Below are positions 36,038 to 47,182 of a DNA stretch of 64,000 bases, one piece after another. The DNA is from Terebella lapidaria. Its lineage: Eukaryota > Annelida > Polychaeta > Terebellida > Terebellidae. Made by a program: the position numbers and the translations under genes. The notes beneath the pieces were generated by a model, which searched no databases, was not told the DNA's origin, and saw only the letters and a program-made list of their open reading frames with translations. The stretch is taken from positions 24,174,481 through 24,238,480 of the forward strand of contig OX424561.1 in the NCBI GenBank assembly GCA_949152475.1, written 5' to 3'. The first letter of the stretch is position 1. Every line of letters begins with the position of its first letter.

Positions 36038-38003
36038 TGCCGCGGGTTCAGGCCTTGCTGTCCCGGAGGACCACACCGGAAGGACTTCCTCCATTGTAGG
36101 CCATGGATGGCTCCCTGGTATCCGCGCGACCGCAGGCGTTCTAACAACTCCGGACACTTCAGCCAAAAGTGTCCCTGCTTTTCGCAGAAGTAACAGGGAT
36201 GGTTCTGGGCTGGTCCGGAGGTGAACGCGCAACATTCTGCGGGTCCCGGAGCTTCGATCCCGGCGCAGTACGCAATCATCTGCGCGGCGCCGAAATTGTA
36301 TTGCTCCATGTCGCACTCGTCCGAGGACGAGCACGGCGCGGCGACTGGTGCCGCATGTGCGGGCATCCCTGTGGAGGGTGCCGGCGCACTAACCCACTGC
36401 GGGGTAGGTTCCCTGGCGGGTTCCCGGACGACCGGGTCCTGCCACGGGGTTACCTGCGATGCTTTGGCTGGAGGAGGGGTCGCCGCCTGCGCGGGAACAG
36501 CCGAGGCCGGAGCCGGGGCCGGAGGCAACTGTCTAGGGCGGACAGCTACCTCGAGCGCAAGCGCGGAGTCAATCGCCTCCTCCATCAATCGCTTTTCATG
36601 GGTGGCCAGCCTCATGATAAGTGGTAAGGCTGGCCATCGATGAACTGATCGATCAGCATCGTCTCAAACCGTCTGGAGTCCATGTCCGGATAAGCTCTCC
36701 GACCGAGTATGCGCAGGTTGAACGCATAGTCTGTCACGGACTCAGTCGGTTGGCGGGTTCGCGCTTTGAACTCTCGTTCAAACTGCCGCCGGTTGGTCGT
36801 CGGCGTGAACAGCAAGCGAAGTTGACAGGCAACCTCGCCGAAGGTCACTGTTCCCACCGGCAGACACGGCATAACGCGGAGAGCTTTTCCTTCCAAGCTC
36901 CCCGCGAGGACATGCCCAGCTTCCTGCTGGGTCCATCCTTCGTACACGGCGATCCGCCACACTTGGAGCAAGTAGTCCTCCAAGTCGGCGTTATCCCCGT
37001 TGAACCGTTTCCGCCACGATGAGTGGTCGGGCCCGTCATCACGTTTGTTACGCGCCCGACGTGCGGTTCCGGCTCCGGGGTCGTCCGTGTACAGCGGCAA
37101 GGCCCGCGAGCTACCCGTGCCTGCGGCGGAGTCTGCCGGAGGGACGGTCGACGCGGTTGCCAACGTGGTGCCTCCGAGCCGCGGAGCAAGCGCGGATCCC
37201 ATTGCGGGGACCACTGTCGCCTGCATGCTCGGCAGGACTTGGGGAGGGGCCATGGGCCCAGTCATCCCCGGACTATCCACGGCCGAAGGATCGACGCTCG
37301 GAGGCGGCTGATTCTGCTTGAACTGTACAAGTGCCTCGGATATCAGCCACCTCTCCCTCTCCGTCAAAGGCCCCGAGTTGCCTTGTGACGGCGGAGAGGG
37401 TGAACGGTTCCGCCGGTCTGATCGTCCCTGGTGGGGCGACTGGGCGCGGTCGTAGCGCCCTAAAGGAGCCAGCGCACTTAGAGTGTTAGTGAGTTGGTCC
37501 ATTCCGCCTGATGCGGACCGCCTGGAATCCCCGCCGGGAGCCCTCGCAAAAGCTCCTCCGGCCGGAGGTGGCATCCAGTATCGCTGGTCCGCCTGTCCGG
37601 AGGTGCTCGCGCCGGCGTCCACTCGATCCCGGACATCCGGAGATGTCCCCTGAAAGAGCGTCGCCTGCCACGACCCCCGCCCGGACTTAGGCGGGCGCGG
37701 TGTAAAGCCGTTGCCAGCTCCACCTACCGCGCCTAACGGATCAGGGCTAGGCCCTGATCGCAACCTCGGTTGCGGCCCCACGGGGCGCGACTCTACGTCC
37801 GGAGACGGAGTCAGGGACACCGGAGTCGACTCTGTAGATGGGGTTTCGTCCACGGAGGTCTCCGCACGTACCTTACTACCGCCGGAGTCACCCGAAGATG
37901 TCTCACGGCGGTCGTCGCTCGACCGGGTGCGGTCCGCGACGTTACCACCCGTTTCCCTCCCCTTGGGTTCATTGTCTTTGTCTTTATCTCTTTCCTTCGC
38001 CAT
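36028..38003 (-). pseudogene. gag: gag, Ty3/gypsy copy 2, one frameshift
   Basis: It starts at ATG 38003 with a charged MAKERDKDKD-type N-terminus. This part is longer and more complete than in copy 1. The capsid-like region follows. A 1-base loss near 36612 shifts the frame. The second part contains the CCHC knuckle and ends with TAG at 36028-36030, directly after the slippery heptamer (36031-36037, read GGGAAAC on the minus strand). Confidence 0.88.
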
Positions 38004-38028
38004 TTCAGAATTGTCCTTGCAGAATTGT

Positions 38029-38664
38029 CCGGATCCTTGCGGCGGCGCCGCTCACCGGAGGTAACTGCGGACACGGTAACCACTCTAGCATTTACGGTAA
38101 CCAGGTAACAGCCCACCCGACACTCCACCCGTTCAGAAACTGGTTCATCACCACGGTGTTAGCTGGAGGGGCCTGGCGAGCCGCGGTCTGCCTCGGGGAC
38201 GGAACCCCATACAGTCCGACATGCTGGCCAGAGCCTATGTCACACCGTCCCGGGAAGGGAGAGAACTGGCGATCCACAGGGCTTGCGCCCCCGAGTCAGC
38301 AACTCATCTCTCCCAGCCCGGGCCTCCCCATGGAAATCGTCCCCAGGGCTCTAGGAGCCCACTACTCCTGACCAGGGAACTCAAAGCTCATGGCGAGCTC
38401 CGAGTGCATCCTGTCATTCGACCTTGGACAATCTCCTCGACCGAGTCGCTTCCAGTGTATATATAATACACCAGAAACTAGAGGCTGCACGCGAAGCGTA
38501 ATCAAACCATTGTTATAGTTTACTGGAGCGTAAATTACAATGCGTTGCCGTAGCAACGCCCGCTCGAACGGAGCGTGTCAAAACAAGGCCAAGAACGAAA
38601 AGGCCACATAAATGGCATGTATGTTTACAATCACCTGCCGCGTGCTTAGGGCAAAATCGCCACA
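38029..38664 (-). repeat. 5' LTR of Ty3/gypsy copy 2, truncated
   Basis: It matches the LTR from TGTGGCG at 38664 to about 38029, where it stops within the GGATCC-containing part. About 100 bp of LTR end, the PBS and the leader are missing. The junction carries a doubled CAGAATTGTCC (38005-38028), suggesting filler at a deletion breakpoint. Confidence 0.88.
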
Positions 38665-39462
38665 CAAGGTCACATGATCATTGCGAAACTAGATAAAGTG
38701 GCGGGCCAACATGCGTTGTCGGCCTGCCATATTCTCTTTGTCGGTTCGGCCTTTTTGACTCCTTTCAGATACACTGTTTTGCCGTCCAATCAAATGAGGA
38801 ACATCCTATAGGTAACGCCGTCGCTACTGATAATATTAAGGAACATTGGTGGAATGCGGTCAGTAACTTCCCTGGCCATTCGGGTGGTTTATGACTGACA
38901 AGAACACAAGGTATCGGAAAAGTTGATCCGACAATCCAAAACAAAGATATGGGCAAAAATTGATGATTTTTTTTCTTCTGGAAATGACTTGCGATTTCAA
39001 TATAGTGATACGACGTGTTCCACCCTGTTATTCACTCCTTGTCTCTCATTGGTTGATATTATGAAATCGTTTTAGAAGGGTACAAAATGGAGGCTTTGTC
39101 GAACGCGAGCCCGTGCAACAAAAACATCGAAACAGTCTTATATAGTTTATGCAGACTATCTGATATATTATAATATTATGCCTACGAAAATGTTACAATG
39201 GATCACACAGAGAGCAATCAGTCCGATATATTGCGGTATTGACTTCCTTCATATCGATCTGCGTCGCGCAAAGCAACCGACGGTCTTTCGAAGTTTACGT
39301 ATTCATGCGCTAGTGGAGTGACGCTTTTGGTTTCGTAGTAAATGAAAATTTCCATAAAATTCTTTGCTTTCAGGGTCTAAAATGGCTAGAACATGTCAGC
39401 ATTTGTAATCATATCTCTCCCGAGCGGTATGCATATCATGATGCGGCATATAATAGCAAAGT

Positions 39463-39583
39463 TAGTCGACTGGACACAGTGTTTGAGGCCATCGGTCATG
39501 TCTGTGCCGCGGACACACTCACAAGCTCGTGCGTGCTACGGCCCAGACACGACCTCGGGCCTCAAACACTGTATATAGTCAAT
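39463..39583. repeat. Foldback hairpin of about 120 bp
   Basis: CAGTGTTTGAGGCC (near 39477-39490) and GGCCTCAAACACTG (near 39558-39571) are perfect inverted repeats. The central sequence stays largely self-complementary towards the middle, so nearly the whole 120 bp folds back. Confidence 0.7.
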
Positions 39584-39639
39584 TAAATATAATAATGTTG
39601 TACATGTAACACTATACAAATATTGACCTTTGGTGAGAT

Positions 39640-39750
39640 GAATACGTGAAAATATGTACCTCTCGCAAAAGACATATTCACCGTACCTCTCGCAAAAGAC
39701 ATATTCACCGAGCTTGTCTTTTGCGAGAGGTACATATTTTCATGTATTCA
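39640..39750. repeat. Foldback hairpin with an internal 27-bp tandem copy
   Basis: GAATACGTGAAAATATGT then ACCTCTCGCAAAAGAC on the left pairs with GTCTTTTGCGAGAGGT then ACATATTTTCATGTATTC on the right. A 27-bp stretch containing CTCTCGCAAAAGAC occurs twice in tandem (39657-39683 and 39684-39710). Confidence 0.7.
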
Positions 39751-40119
39751 CCGAAACCAAAAATTAATAATTGTTTCATACATGTGAAAAATTTGGAAGT
39801 TCATGCAAATACTGAAGCAGAGTTTATTCATGACATGGATGTTATGATATAAACATAATACATCCAAAACTATCATGTGTTGATTCGAATGAGTACTGCG
39901 CCAGTCACGCCTTTAAATTCCAATTTGATGTCAATATTTCAGGAACACAAACGAGGAATGGTTCCTGAAACAAGCTTATTCAATTCACAATATCACTAGA
40001 TACGCAATACTAGTAACAGAAAAAAAATTAGCCCAAGGTCTAAGATAGGTTACCAGAAATTTTGGTTTTAAGCATTGTAGCTGACATATAACTTTGAGAA
40101 TTACCAGTCGAGATCATCG

Positions 40120-40640
40120 TTGTGAATTTCAATGTCTACATTAGGTGTGCTGCATATGACTCCATATATACTCATAATACAAACATATAAGCTTTATCAA
40201 CAAGTATTTTGTTTGTAGAGGCAAATTTCACATGCCAGGTCAGGCAAGATTTTGAGATTTGCCCTTTCAGGTCATTTAATTTCAAGGTCACTAAAAGATG
40301 TGCTATATATACATGACTTTTTATAGGCTTATACACAATCCTAACCTGTATGTGCAAGTTTTTAAGCCTCAGAGGCCACTTACAGATTTCAAGTCAGACA
40401 TTTAGCACTCCAGGTCATCCAAGATCAAGGTCATCACTAGTTGTTCCATATATGACTTCCTATATGTTCATAATGCAAACTTCAGCTTCAACTTCAGCGG
40501 GATCGGGGAAATCCCCTATGACCTTTCAAGGTCATCAAAGGTCAAATTCAAGCGCACCTCAGAAATCGCCGTATATGACTTCCTATTTGAAAGTGCTAAT
40601 ATAAAAGCTCTATCTTCAAGCGTGCTATGAGTACAGTCCT
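40120..40640 (+). repeat. Degenerate tandem repeat rich in AGGTCA words
   Basis: About three diverged units share ATATGACTTCCTAT-like and CATAATGCAAAC-like words, each preceded by AGGTCA/AAGGTCA words. It looks like decayed repeat DNA and no coding frame is seen. Confidence 0.45.
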
Positions 40641-42180
40641 GACAGCTCCCATTATGAAGGAAAAAAGTGCAGAAAAATTTCGAAGTCCAACATTTTTTTC
40701 AAAGGGTGAAATTTTTTTTTTGCCTAGAACTGGCCCAAAATGGATAGTAACGACTCGTCAAAAATTCAAAATGGCCGCCACACGAAGAACGGCGATTCAA
40801 GGTCAACCAAACTTATACACATCACAGAGGTACATAAGGGGAATTTTTTGAAACAAAAATCTCAAAACTGTCTGAACAGTTTTTGAGAAAATGGCCGTCA
40901 AAGTAAAAAATTGGGCATTTTTCAACGAAAATGGCCGCCATTCCGAGGAAAATGCGAAAATAAAAAAACGAAAAAAAAAACCTTTCCCGGGAATATTTTA
41001 AACTATTTTTGTGCAAAATTCCAGAAAGATTTGACTGTAAACTTTAAAGATAAAATGTGGGCGGACGACGGAAGGACGGACGCCGGACGCACTGCCATGC
41101 CAATAGGTTATCAGACCATAAGTCCGGTAACCTAAAAACATGAAAAAGCATTTGATTTGATCTTTGGCGAGAGATACATATATGTGATATGGACCGATCG
41201 GTGAATATCAAAGAAACTTCACTGGTTGGTCCGATAAATATGCACTTTTATGCATAGACACGTGACCAGTGTTCAACCAATGACAACGCGGGGATTCTTA
41301 GTAGTATATAATAATAGCGTTTGTTGTTTTCTTCGTATGTGAATGTGTAAGTGACAAAAATCCACAAACGAAATCCATTATAGATTTTGTCATCGACATT
41401 TCCTAGTTTCATACATGAAGGGGGCAGTAAGCCTAGCACCGAATCCCTGGTATATAAAGTTTTCAAAGATCTCCTACCACATGATCAGTTCGCCCCCGGC
41501 CTCCCAAATCATCTGATGTGACATCATATAGTTGATATTTTCACTCCTAGATATGATATCGAGTCGTACTTGTGCAGATACTCAGAATATCTAATGAACA
41601 TATAAAAACTTAATGTTTTCTGTCTTGGAAAGTCACTAATATAGGGCCTGAATAAACAAAACAGTAAATAGAAAGCAAATGAACGTGTCTGAGCTCTCCG
41701 ACAAGTAGGAAATTTGGCCAATATACCAAGCAATACAAAAGATAAACATGCTGTTTGTCTCATTGGAATACAATAATAGCAATAGCAAAACCTGAGAGAT
41801 CCACTCAAACAATGCCCTTGTGATTCTGGCGATTTGTTTTGGTATATGCCAGAATGGTGTTATTTCCTGTTACACGCTCGATTGGCTCGAACATATACGA
41901 GTAAGCTGGAATCGCACTGCATCAAGGGATACAAAGCACCGAGGATGGCGCTAATGTAAGCAAACTCAAAATATCTCCACCAGAAACTCGCAACGAAATC
42001 AATTAGAAAGGGGCGTCTGTTTGGGCATAGAAGTGCAGATATATGTATATACATATACATCCGGGCGGAGCCCGCACAACAAATCACGTGAAACTACACG
42101 GTGTTTAAATTGTAACATACCACTTTATTATGAGAATATATTTTGACAATAATTTAATATATACAGCCAATATTATGCCA

Positions 42181-42186
42181 TTTATT
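42181..42186 (-). terminator. Candidate poly(A) signal for the DUF268 gene
   Basis: AATAAA on the minus strand (plus-strand TTTATT), about 140 bp downstream of the stop codon. A second candidate is at 42124-42129. Confidence 0.4.
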
Positions 42187-42325
42187 ACTGTATTGAACAG
42201 ACATAGAAGCGCGGGTAAATAAACTCCTAAGAATGTCCAACATCGTGGATTTACCATGTATATGTAATTACAACGAAAAATACCAAACTTTTAGAGAATT
42301 ACTGTATCAGGGATAAATAAAAGGT

Positions 42326-43494
42326 CTAGTTTGGTTTTCTAAGCACCACCACAAGGTGTTTCGCATTATCAGGGCATTGTGTATGTTCTATTTGTTCCCA
42401 GTTTGCTAGAAGATGCTGCAGGCGTTTTGACCCGTACACTCGGTGAGCGTTCCATACGATGAAGCTGGAATCATCACTTGATCCAGGCACTCCAAGCACA
42501 AATATACCGCCCGGTTTGAGCACGCACCAGACTTGAGCTACGGCCTCCATGTCCCCGTACGGATTCATGGGATCGCCATATCTACCAAGACCGGAGTGCT
42601 CAAGGGAAGAAAACGATACTGCGAATGAGATGTCATGGACTGAACCCGCTAGGAACATTTCGGCAAAGTCGTACGGATTGTTGATTGTTAGCTTCGGATG
42701 GTGTACTCTTAGATTCCCATACTCCAGAGTCAAGACATGCGTCGCTTTGTGCATTACTAGCAAAGACTCTAACCATGGCTTCTTTGTACCTATGACGAGT
42801 GTGTTCGCACCGTCAATCTCTCTTCTGTACTTTGCTAACATATTCATCACACAGCCACCGTCGTCATATGAGTTGATATTTTCTCCTATTTTCGCCCTAG
42901 TAATGTAATTTTGAATTTTGTCGCTATTTTGTGTGTCTCTGCGGGTTCTATTTGGTTTTGGAGCGCTTCCAAAATAACGAAAACCTTTGATTGGGCTTTC
43001 ACCAAACTGCTCAAATTCCTCTAGGAGTTCGACTGGTGGTTCTCGCGGGTTTGGCCGAATTACTGTTTGGTTTTTGTAGGCCATCCGTCGCATGATATTG
43101 TCGCAATTGATTCGTTTCTTCAGTGAAGGGTAATAGCTGTCATCGCCATGAGTTCGTTCCACCTTATATGAACATATCTCACCACAAGGCGGATATGGAG
43201 CTGGAACAGTTGGGAAAGTGCAAGCAGTTCACAACAAGATGCTCATGGAAACGAATACATTGCCAGATACATACATCTACCCCTACCTTGTTGTCGCCAT
43301 GCTAAAATAGAGAGCCTGGAATCGGCGTTGTCAGGAATCGCTCGCAATCTATCCAGCAGAAATACCATCAACAACAGACTTGTTAGAACCAGGATCCATC
43401 TACAGCAGTTACGGCCTGACTTTCTTAAGTGGGAGTCGGTAAGTGACCTGTTGAAAGTAATAACACCCAGTTTCCACTGTTTGACTGATATCAT
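42326..43494 (-). CDS. Membrane-anchored DUF268 methyltransferase-like protein, two exons
   Basis: Exon 1 is 43494-43287, the intron 43286-43201 (86 bp), and exon 2 43200-42326, giving 360 residues. The donor is AAG|GTAGGG and the acceptor TTCCAG|CT after a pyrimidine run. The phase-1 junction keeps the frame and joins two open frames. Residues about 33-50 (WILVLTSLLLMVFLLDRL) form one membrane segment after a basic N-terminus, so a type II membrane protein, perhaps Golgi or ER, is likely. The DUF268 family (first described in Caenorhabditis) is seen in VIGTKKPWLESL and LTLEYGNL (about 205-232), SSLEHSGLGRYGDP (266-280), VLKPGG (296-301) and WNAHRVYG (319-326). The fold resembles SAM-dependent methyltransferases. 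The substrate is unknown. The frame looks intact, unlike the copy at 53626-55892. Confidence 0.88.
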
Positions 43495-43863
43495 TTACCA
43501 CGAATTAACACTGAAAAAGATAATAATATTTGCTTGTTTGATATATATACTGCACAATTTGGAATACATCAGGTAATCAAATATGATTACGTGATTGGAA
43601 AGTGTCCTAGAATGACATGAGTCGTTGTATTTGCATCATTAATAAATATTAGTTTTTGAATGTTTTGTTTTCAAAGGTAACACTGATTTTAGCTGCAATG
43701 TACAATTGTAAGATAATAGTGATTGTTGGTCAATGCATTTGTTTTGTTATTAGCTTTGTTATATTTATTCAAATTCAACATGATATCACTACAAAAGGTC
43801 ATCAAGTGTTTTATGTGCATTGCCAACATTTGCCAATATTTGGACACTCCAACGAATACATAT

Positions 43864-43987
43864 AGAATAGAATGTTTGAATATAATATAATTCATTTCAG
43901 CGCACCCATTGTTTCATATTATTTCATCTTACCACGTTATTATGTGGTATCATCTTTATATACTTTCTATCCTACTGGCCCTCTACT
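43864..43987. other. Intergenic spacer
   Basis: Short AT-rich stretch after the duplicated gene unit. Nothing recognised. Confidence 0.4.
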
Positions 43988-46445
43988 CAAAGCCCATGCA
44001 AGGGTCAATATAAAAAAAATAAGTAATACGAATTCCATCGTTTTTACATTACCCATGAGTTGACGCATTCTTATTCCTCTCCATTGTCATCATCACAGCA
44101 GATATTGTAGGGGTCGCCTGAATAAGATGTTTCACGTGATTGTTAGTCCACAGAATACACTCAAAAGTCGTAACAAAAACGAACAAATTGTGTCCTTGAC
44201 ATTTTGGCTCAATACGATGATTATGTTCAACCTGTTGTTTCATGAATTTACCCGAGACATAGCAACTTAATAGTTCTCGGACCCAGAGTTCTATTGATGT
44301 TTCAATATTGTTTATCATGATTTTTGTTCTTCCCCTTGTGATGCTAGCAATATTATTGAGCTTCCTTTATTCAATATTCTGCATATTGTAGAAGGGAAAT
44401 GAAACTGGGCAGGAAAAACATGTTACCAGGGACAAGCGTGCAATAGATCCACACAGTGTTAACCGCTGTTATATTTAAAGTTATATTTAAATTAACATGT
44501 TGAATATTTTCATATTTGTCTACATGAATATACACACACGTACGAGCATTTCGTTTGATCTGCACATTCGAAGTTATACATTATACTGAATTTTGTTCGG
44601 CCACAAATTGCGTAAAAAGTACAATGCAATATGAGCGACGTTTGCAAGAAAGCTTTCGTTCACTCGGAATAATATTTCGTTCTTTTGAAACAGATATCGT
44701 TCACTCAAAATAGATATTGTTCACTCAAAATGAGATTTCATTCATTCGAAATAAATTTCATCATGTGAAATAGTTTTGTTCAGCGTTTGCTTCAAATACT
44801 CCAGCACTGGTTAGAGGTTTTCTTGCACCATATGGGGCTGCGCCGCCAATCAATGAAGCGTCCCAATCGTGAGACATGCATGCAGTCTGAGGCATTCAAA
44901 GCCGATATGGTTAAGACGTGTACGCGAAAAAGTTTTCTTTGTTCTATTGTACAAATAGCGCTATACAAGCTTCTGTCCTGAACTGTACTCCCCCCCCCCT
45001 CAGGGAATGATATGCTATTACCAATATCGGAAATAAGAATCTGCATGTACCTATATTTGGCTGAAGAAATGCAATCACATATAGTCAGGTTCGTGTAATT
45101 CCATGAGATTTGCTTGCCAAAATAGATTTTTTTTTGTTTCATTGGGATCATGAGGCTATCAATAGTCGGAAAAAGATTGGTGGCAATTTTACTTTTGGGT
45201 TTTAAGGTTTTTGTGATGTCTATCGCATTTATGTACAAAATACCTGAAAACGGTGTGTCGGAAAATCGCCTATTTATTTATAATAAATTGAATATTTTCC
45301 AAAAAAAGGCCCATGCAAGGGTCAATATAAAAAATCATGCAAAAGAATTCCGTCTTTTTCACGTTACCCATGATTTGACGCATTCTTATTCCTCTCCATT
45401 GTCTTCACCACAGCCGATATTGTAGGGGGTCGCCTGAATGTGATTGTTAGTCCACAGGACACACTCAAAAGTCGTAACAGCAGAAAAATGATCAGTTAAA
45501 GGAAAAAAATCAAGTGTCCTCGATATTTTGGCTCAATATGATGATTATGTTCAATCTGTTGCTTCATTAATTTACCCAAGACATAGCAACTTGATAGTTC
45601 TCAGACCAGTGTTCTATTGATGTTTCAATTTTGTTTATTATGAATTTTGTTCTCCCCCTTTTGATGCTAGCAACATTTTCAAATATTTTCATATTTGTCT
45701 ACATTAATATACACACACGTACGAACATTTCGTTTGATCTGCACATTCGAAGTTATACATTATACTGAATTTTGTTTGGCCACAAATTGCGTAAGAAGTA
45801 CAATGCAATATGAGCGACGTTTGCAAGAAAGCTCTCGTTCACTCGGAATAATATTTCATTCTTTTGAAACAGATATCGTTCACTTGAAATAGATATTGTT
45901 CACTCAAAATGAGATTTCATTCATTCGAAATAAACTTCATCGCGTGAAATAGTTTTGTTCAGCTTTTGCTTCAAATACTCCAGCACCGGAGAGGTTTTCT
46001 TGTACCAAATGGGGCTGCGGTGCTAATCAATGAAGCATCCCAATCGTGAGACATGCATGCAGTCTGAGGCATTCAAAGCCGATATGGTTAAGACATGTAC
46101 GCGAAAAAGTTTTCTTTGTTCTATTGTACAAATAGCGCTATACAAGCTTCTGTCGCGAACTGTACGACCCCCCCCCCCCCCCCTCAGGGAATGATACGCT
46201 ATTAGCAATATCGGAAATAAGAATCTGCATGTACCTATACTTAGCTGAAGAAATGCAATCACATATAGTCAGGTTCGTGTAATCCCGTGAGATTTGCTTG
46301 ACAAAATTGATTTTTTTTTGTTTCATTGGGATCATGAGGCTATCAATAGTCGGAAAAAGATTGGTGGCAATTTTACTTTTGGGTTTTAAGGTTTTTGTGA
46401 TGCCTATCGCATTTATGTACAAAATACCTGAAAACGGTGTATATG
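43988..46445. repeat. Direct duplication of about 1.2 kb (43988-45255 and 45306-46445)
   Basis: Both halves start with CCCATGCAAGGGTCAATATA and end near CCTGAAAACGGTGT. They share a stretch of about 100 bp made of degenerate TTCACTCGAAATAGATAT-type words (44655-44760 and 45833-45950) and a C-tract (44990 and 46168). The second half has an approximately 100-bp deletion. No coding frame is conserved. Confidence 0.8.
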
Positions 46446-46851
46446 GTGTTATTTATGGAAAAATACATAACTTACTGCCAATATCACTTTAATATCTGTG
46501 TCGCATAAGTGGTCTATCAACTACGGCATGCTCATAATACATAGGCCTACACGCTAAAGGATAGTAGGATTGGAAAGCGTAAGAATATGTCCGAGAGACA
46601 CGCCGCATGGCACGTTTAGAATATATGCTGTTATTGAACTCATTGCTATAAAATGGTTTGTAATATTAAATTATTTGTAATTATAGGTACTGAGTCAGAG
46701 GTGATTCCCTATCGAATCTCGCAACCTAATCGGACGGATATACATCCGGGCGAAGCCCTCACAACAAATCACGTGAAACTACACGGTGTTTAAATTGTAA
46801 CATACCACTTTATTATGAGAATATATTATGACAATATTTCAATATATACAG
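46446..46851. other. Spacer, then left end of the duplicated DUF268 locus
   Basis: 46446-46736 holds nothing recognisable. 46737-46851 matches 42048-42165, the 3' flank of the DUF268 gene, and ends with the LINE target duplication CAATATATACAG (46840-46851). Confidence 0.6.
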
Positions 46852-47182
46852 ATAACTAACAGACAAACCAGAGGCGTGATGGCGTGATTCTAACTATGTG
46901 TTGCTCCTGAGGATGCCTGTGTTTTTAACCGTTACTGGCGCGAATTGATGGATAAATGTGTTCGCTAACGAATATAACATGTGTGAGAACATAGTGAGCA
47001 CGGATACACCAACTATATACTTGGATTTTATGTGAAAAAACATGTTGGAATAACGTTACTGGCAGTATACATGGGCGATAACTTGGACATTTTGTTCACG
47101 GTCGATTGAACTCATAGGTCAACCGGGCGGTCACACTCCACTTGCTACACAGGTTGTATAACAGGCTGTATAACTCAACACA

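Larger units (their letters stand above)
29808..38664 (-). mobile_element. Ty3/gypsy-type LTR retrotransposon, copy 2 (8.86 kb, rearranged)
   Basis: This is the same family as copy 1 but on the minus strand. The target duplication CAAG occurs at 29804-29807 and 38665-38668. The 3' LTR is complete (29808-30543). The 5' LTR is truncated at its inner end, and the PBS and leader are gone. About 2.3 kb between pol and the 3' LTR is deleted. A 745-bp segment (30628-31372) is duplicated at 31492-32236, with 119 bp of flanking host repeat at the junction. It cannot be autonomous. Confidence 0.96.
38669..42050. other. Intergenic with hairpins and degenerate repeats
   Basis: No gene is recognised. It contains the foldbacks at 39463-39583 and 39640-39750, a degenerate repeat region at 40120-40640, and a GGACGGACGCCGGACGC-type stretch near 41070-41090 of the kind that ends many invertebrate dispersed repeats. 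Confidence 0.5.
42048..43863. repeat. Duplicated locus, copy 1 (DUF268 gene unit)
   Basis: From ATACATCCGGGCG near 42055 to CAACGAATACATAT near 43863, this sequence is duplicated at 46737-46851 plus 53455-56270. The second copy is interrupted by the LINE and by a tandem array. Identity is high throughout, including the intron and flanks. Confidence 0.85.

Noticed and set aside
43123..43305. Short plus-strand frame opposite the DUF268 intron
   Set aside because: It is antisense to an exon-intron boundary that is supported by matching phases and by conservation in the second copy.
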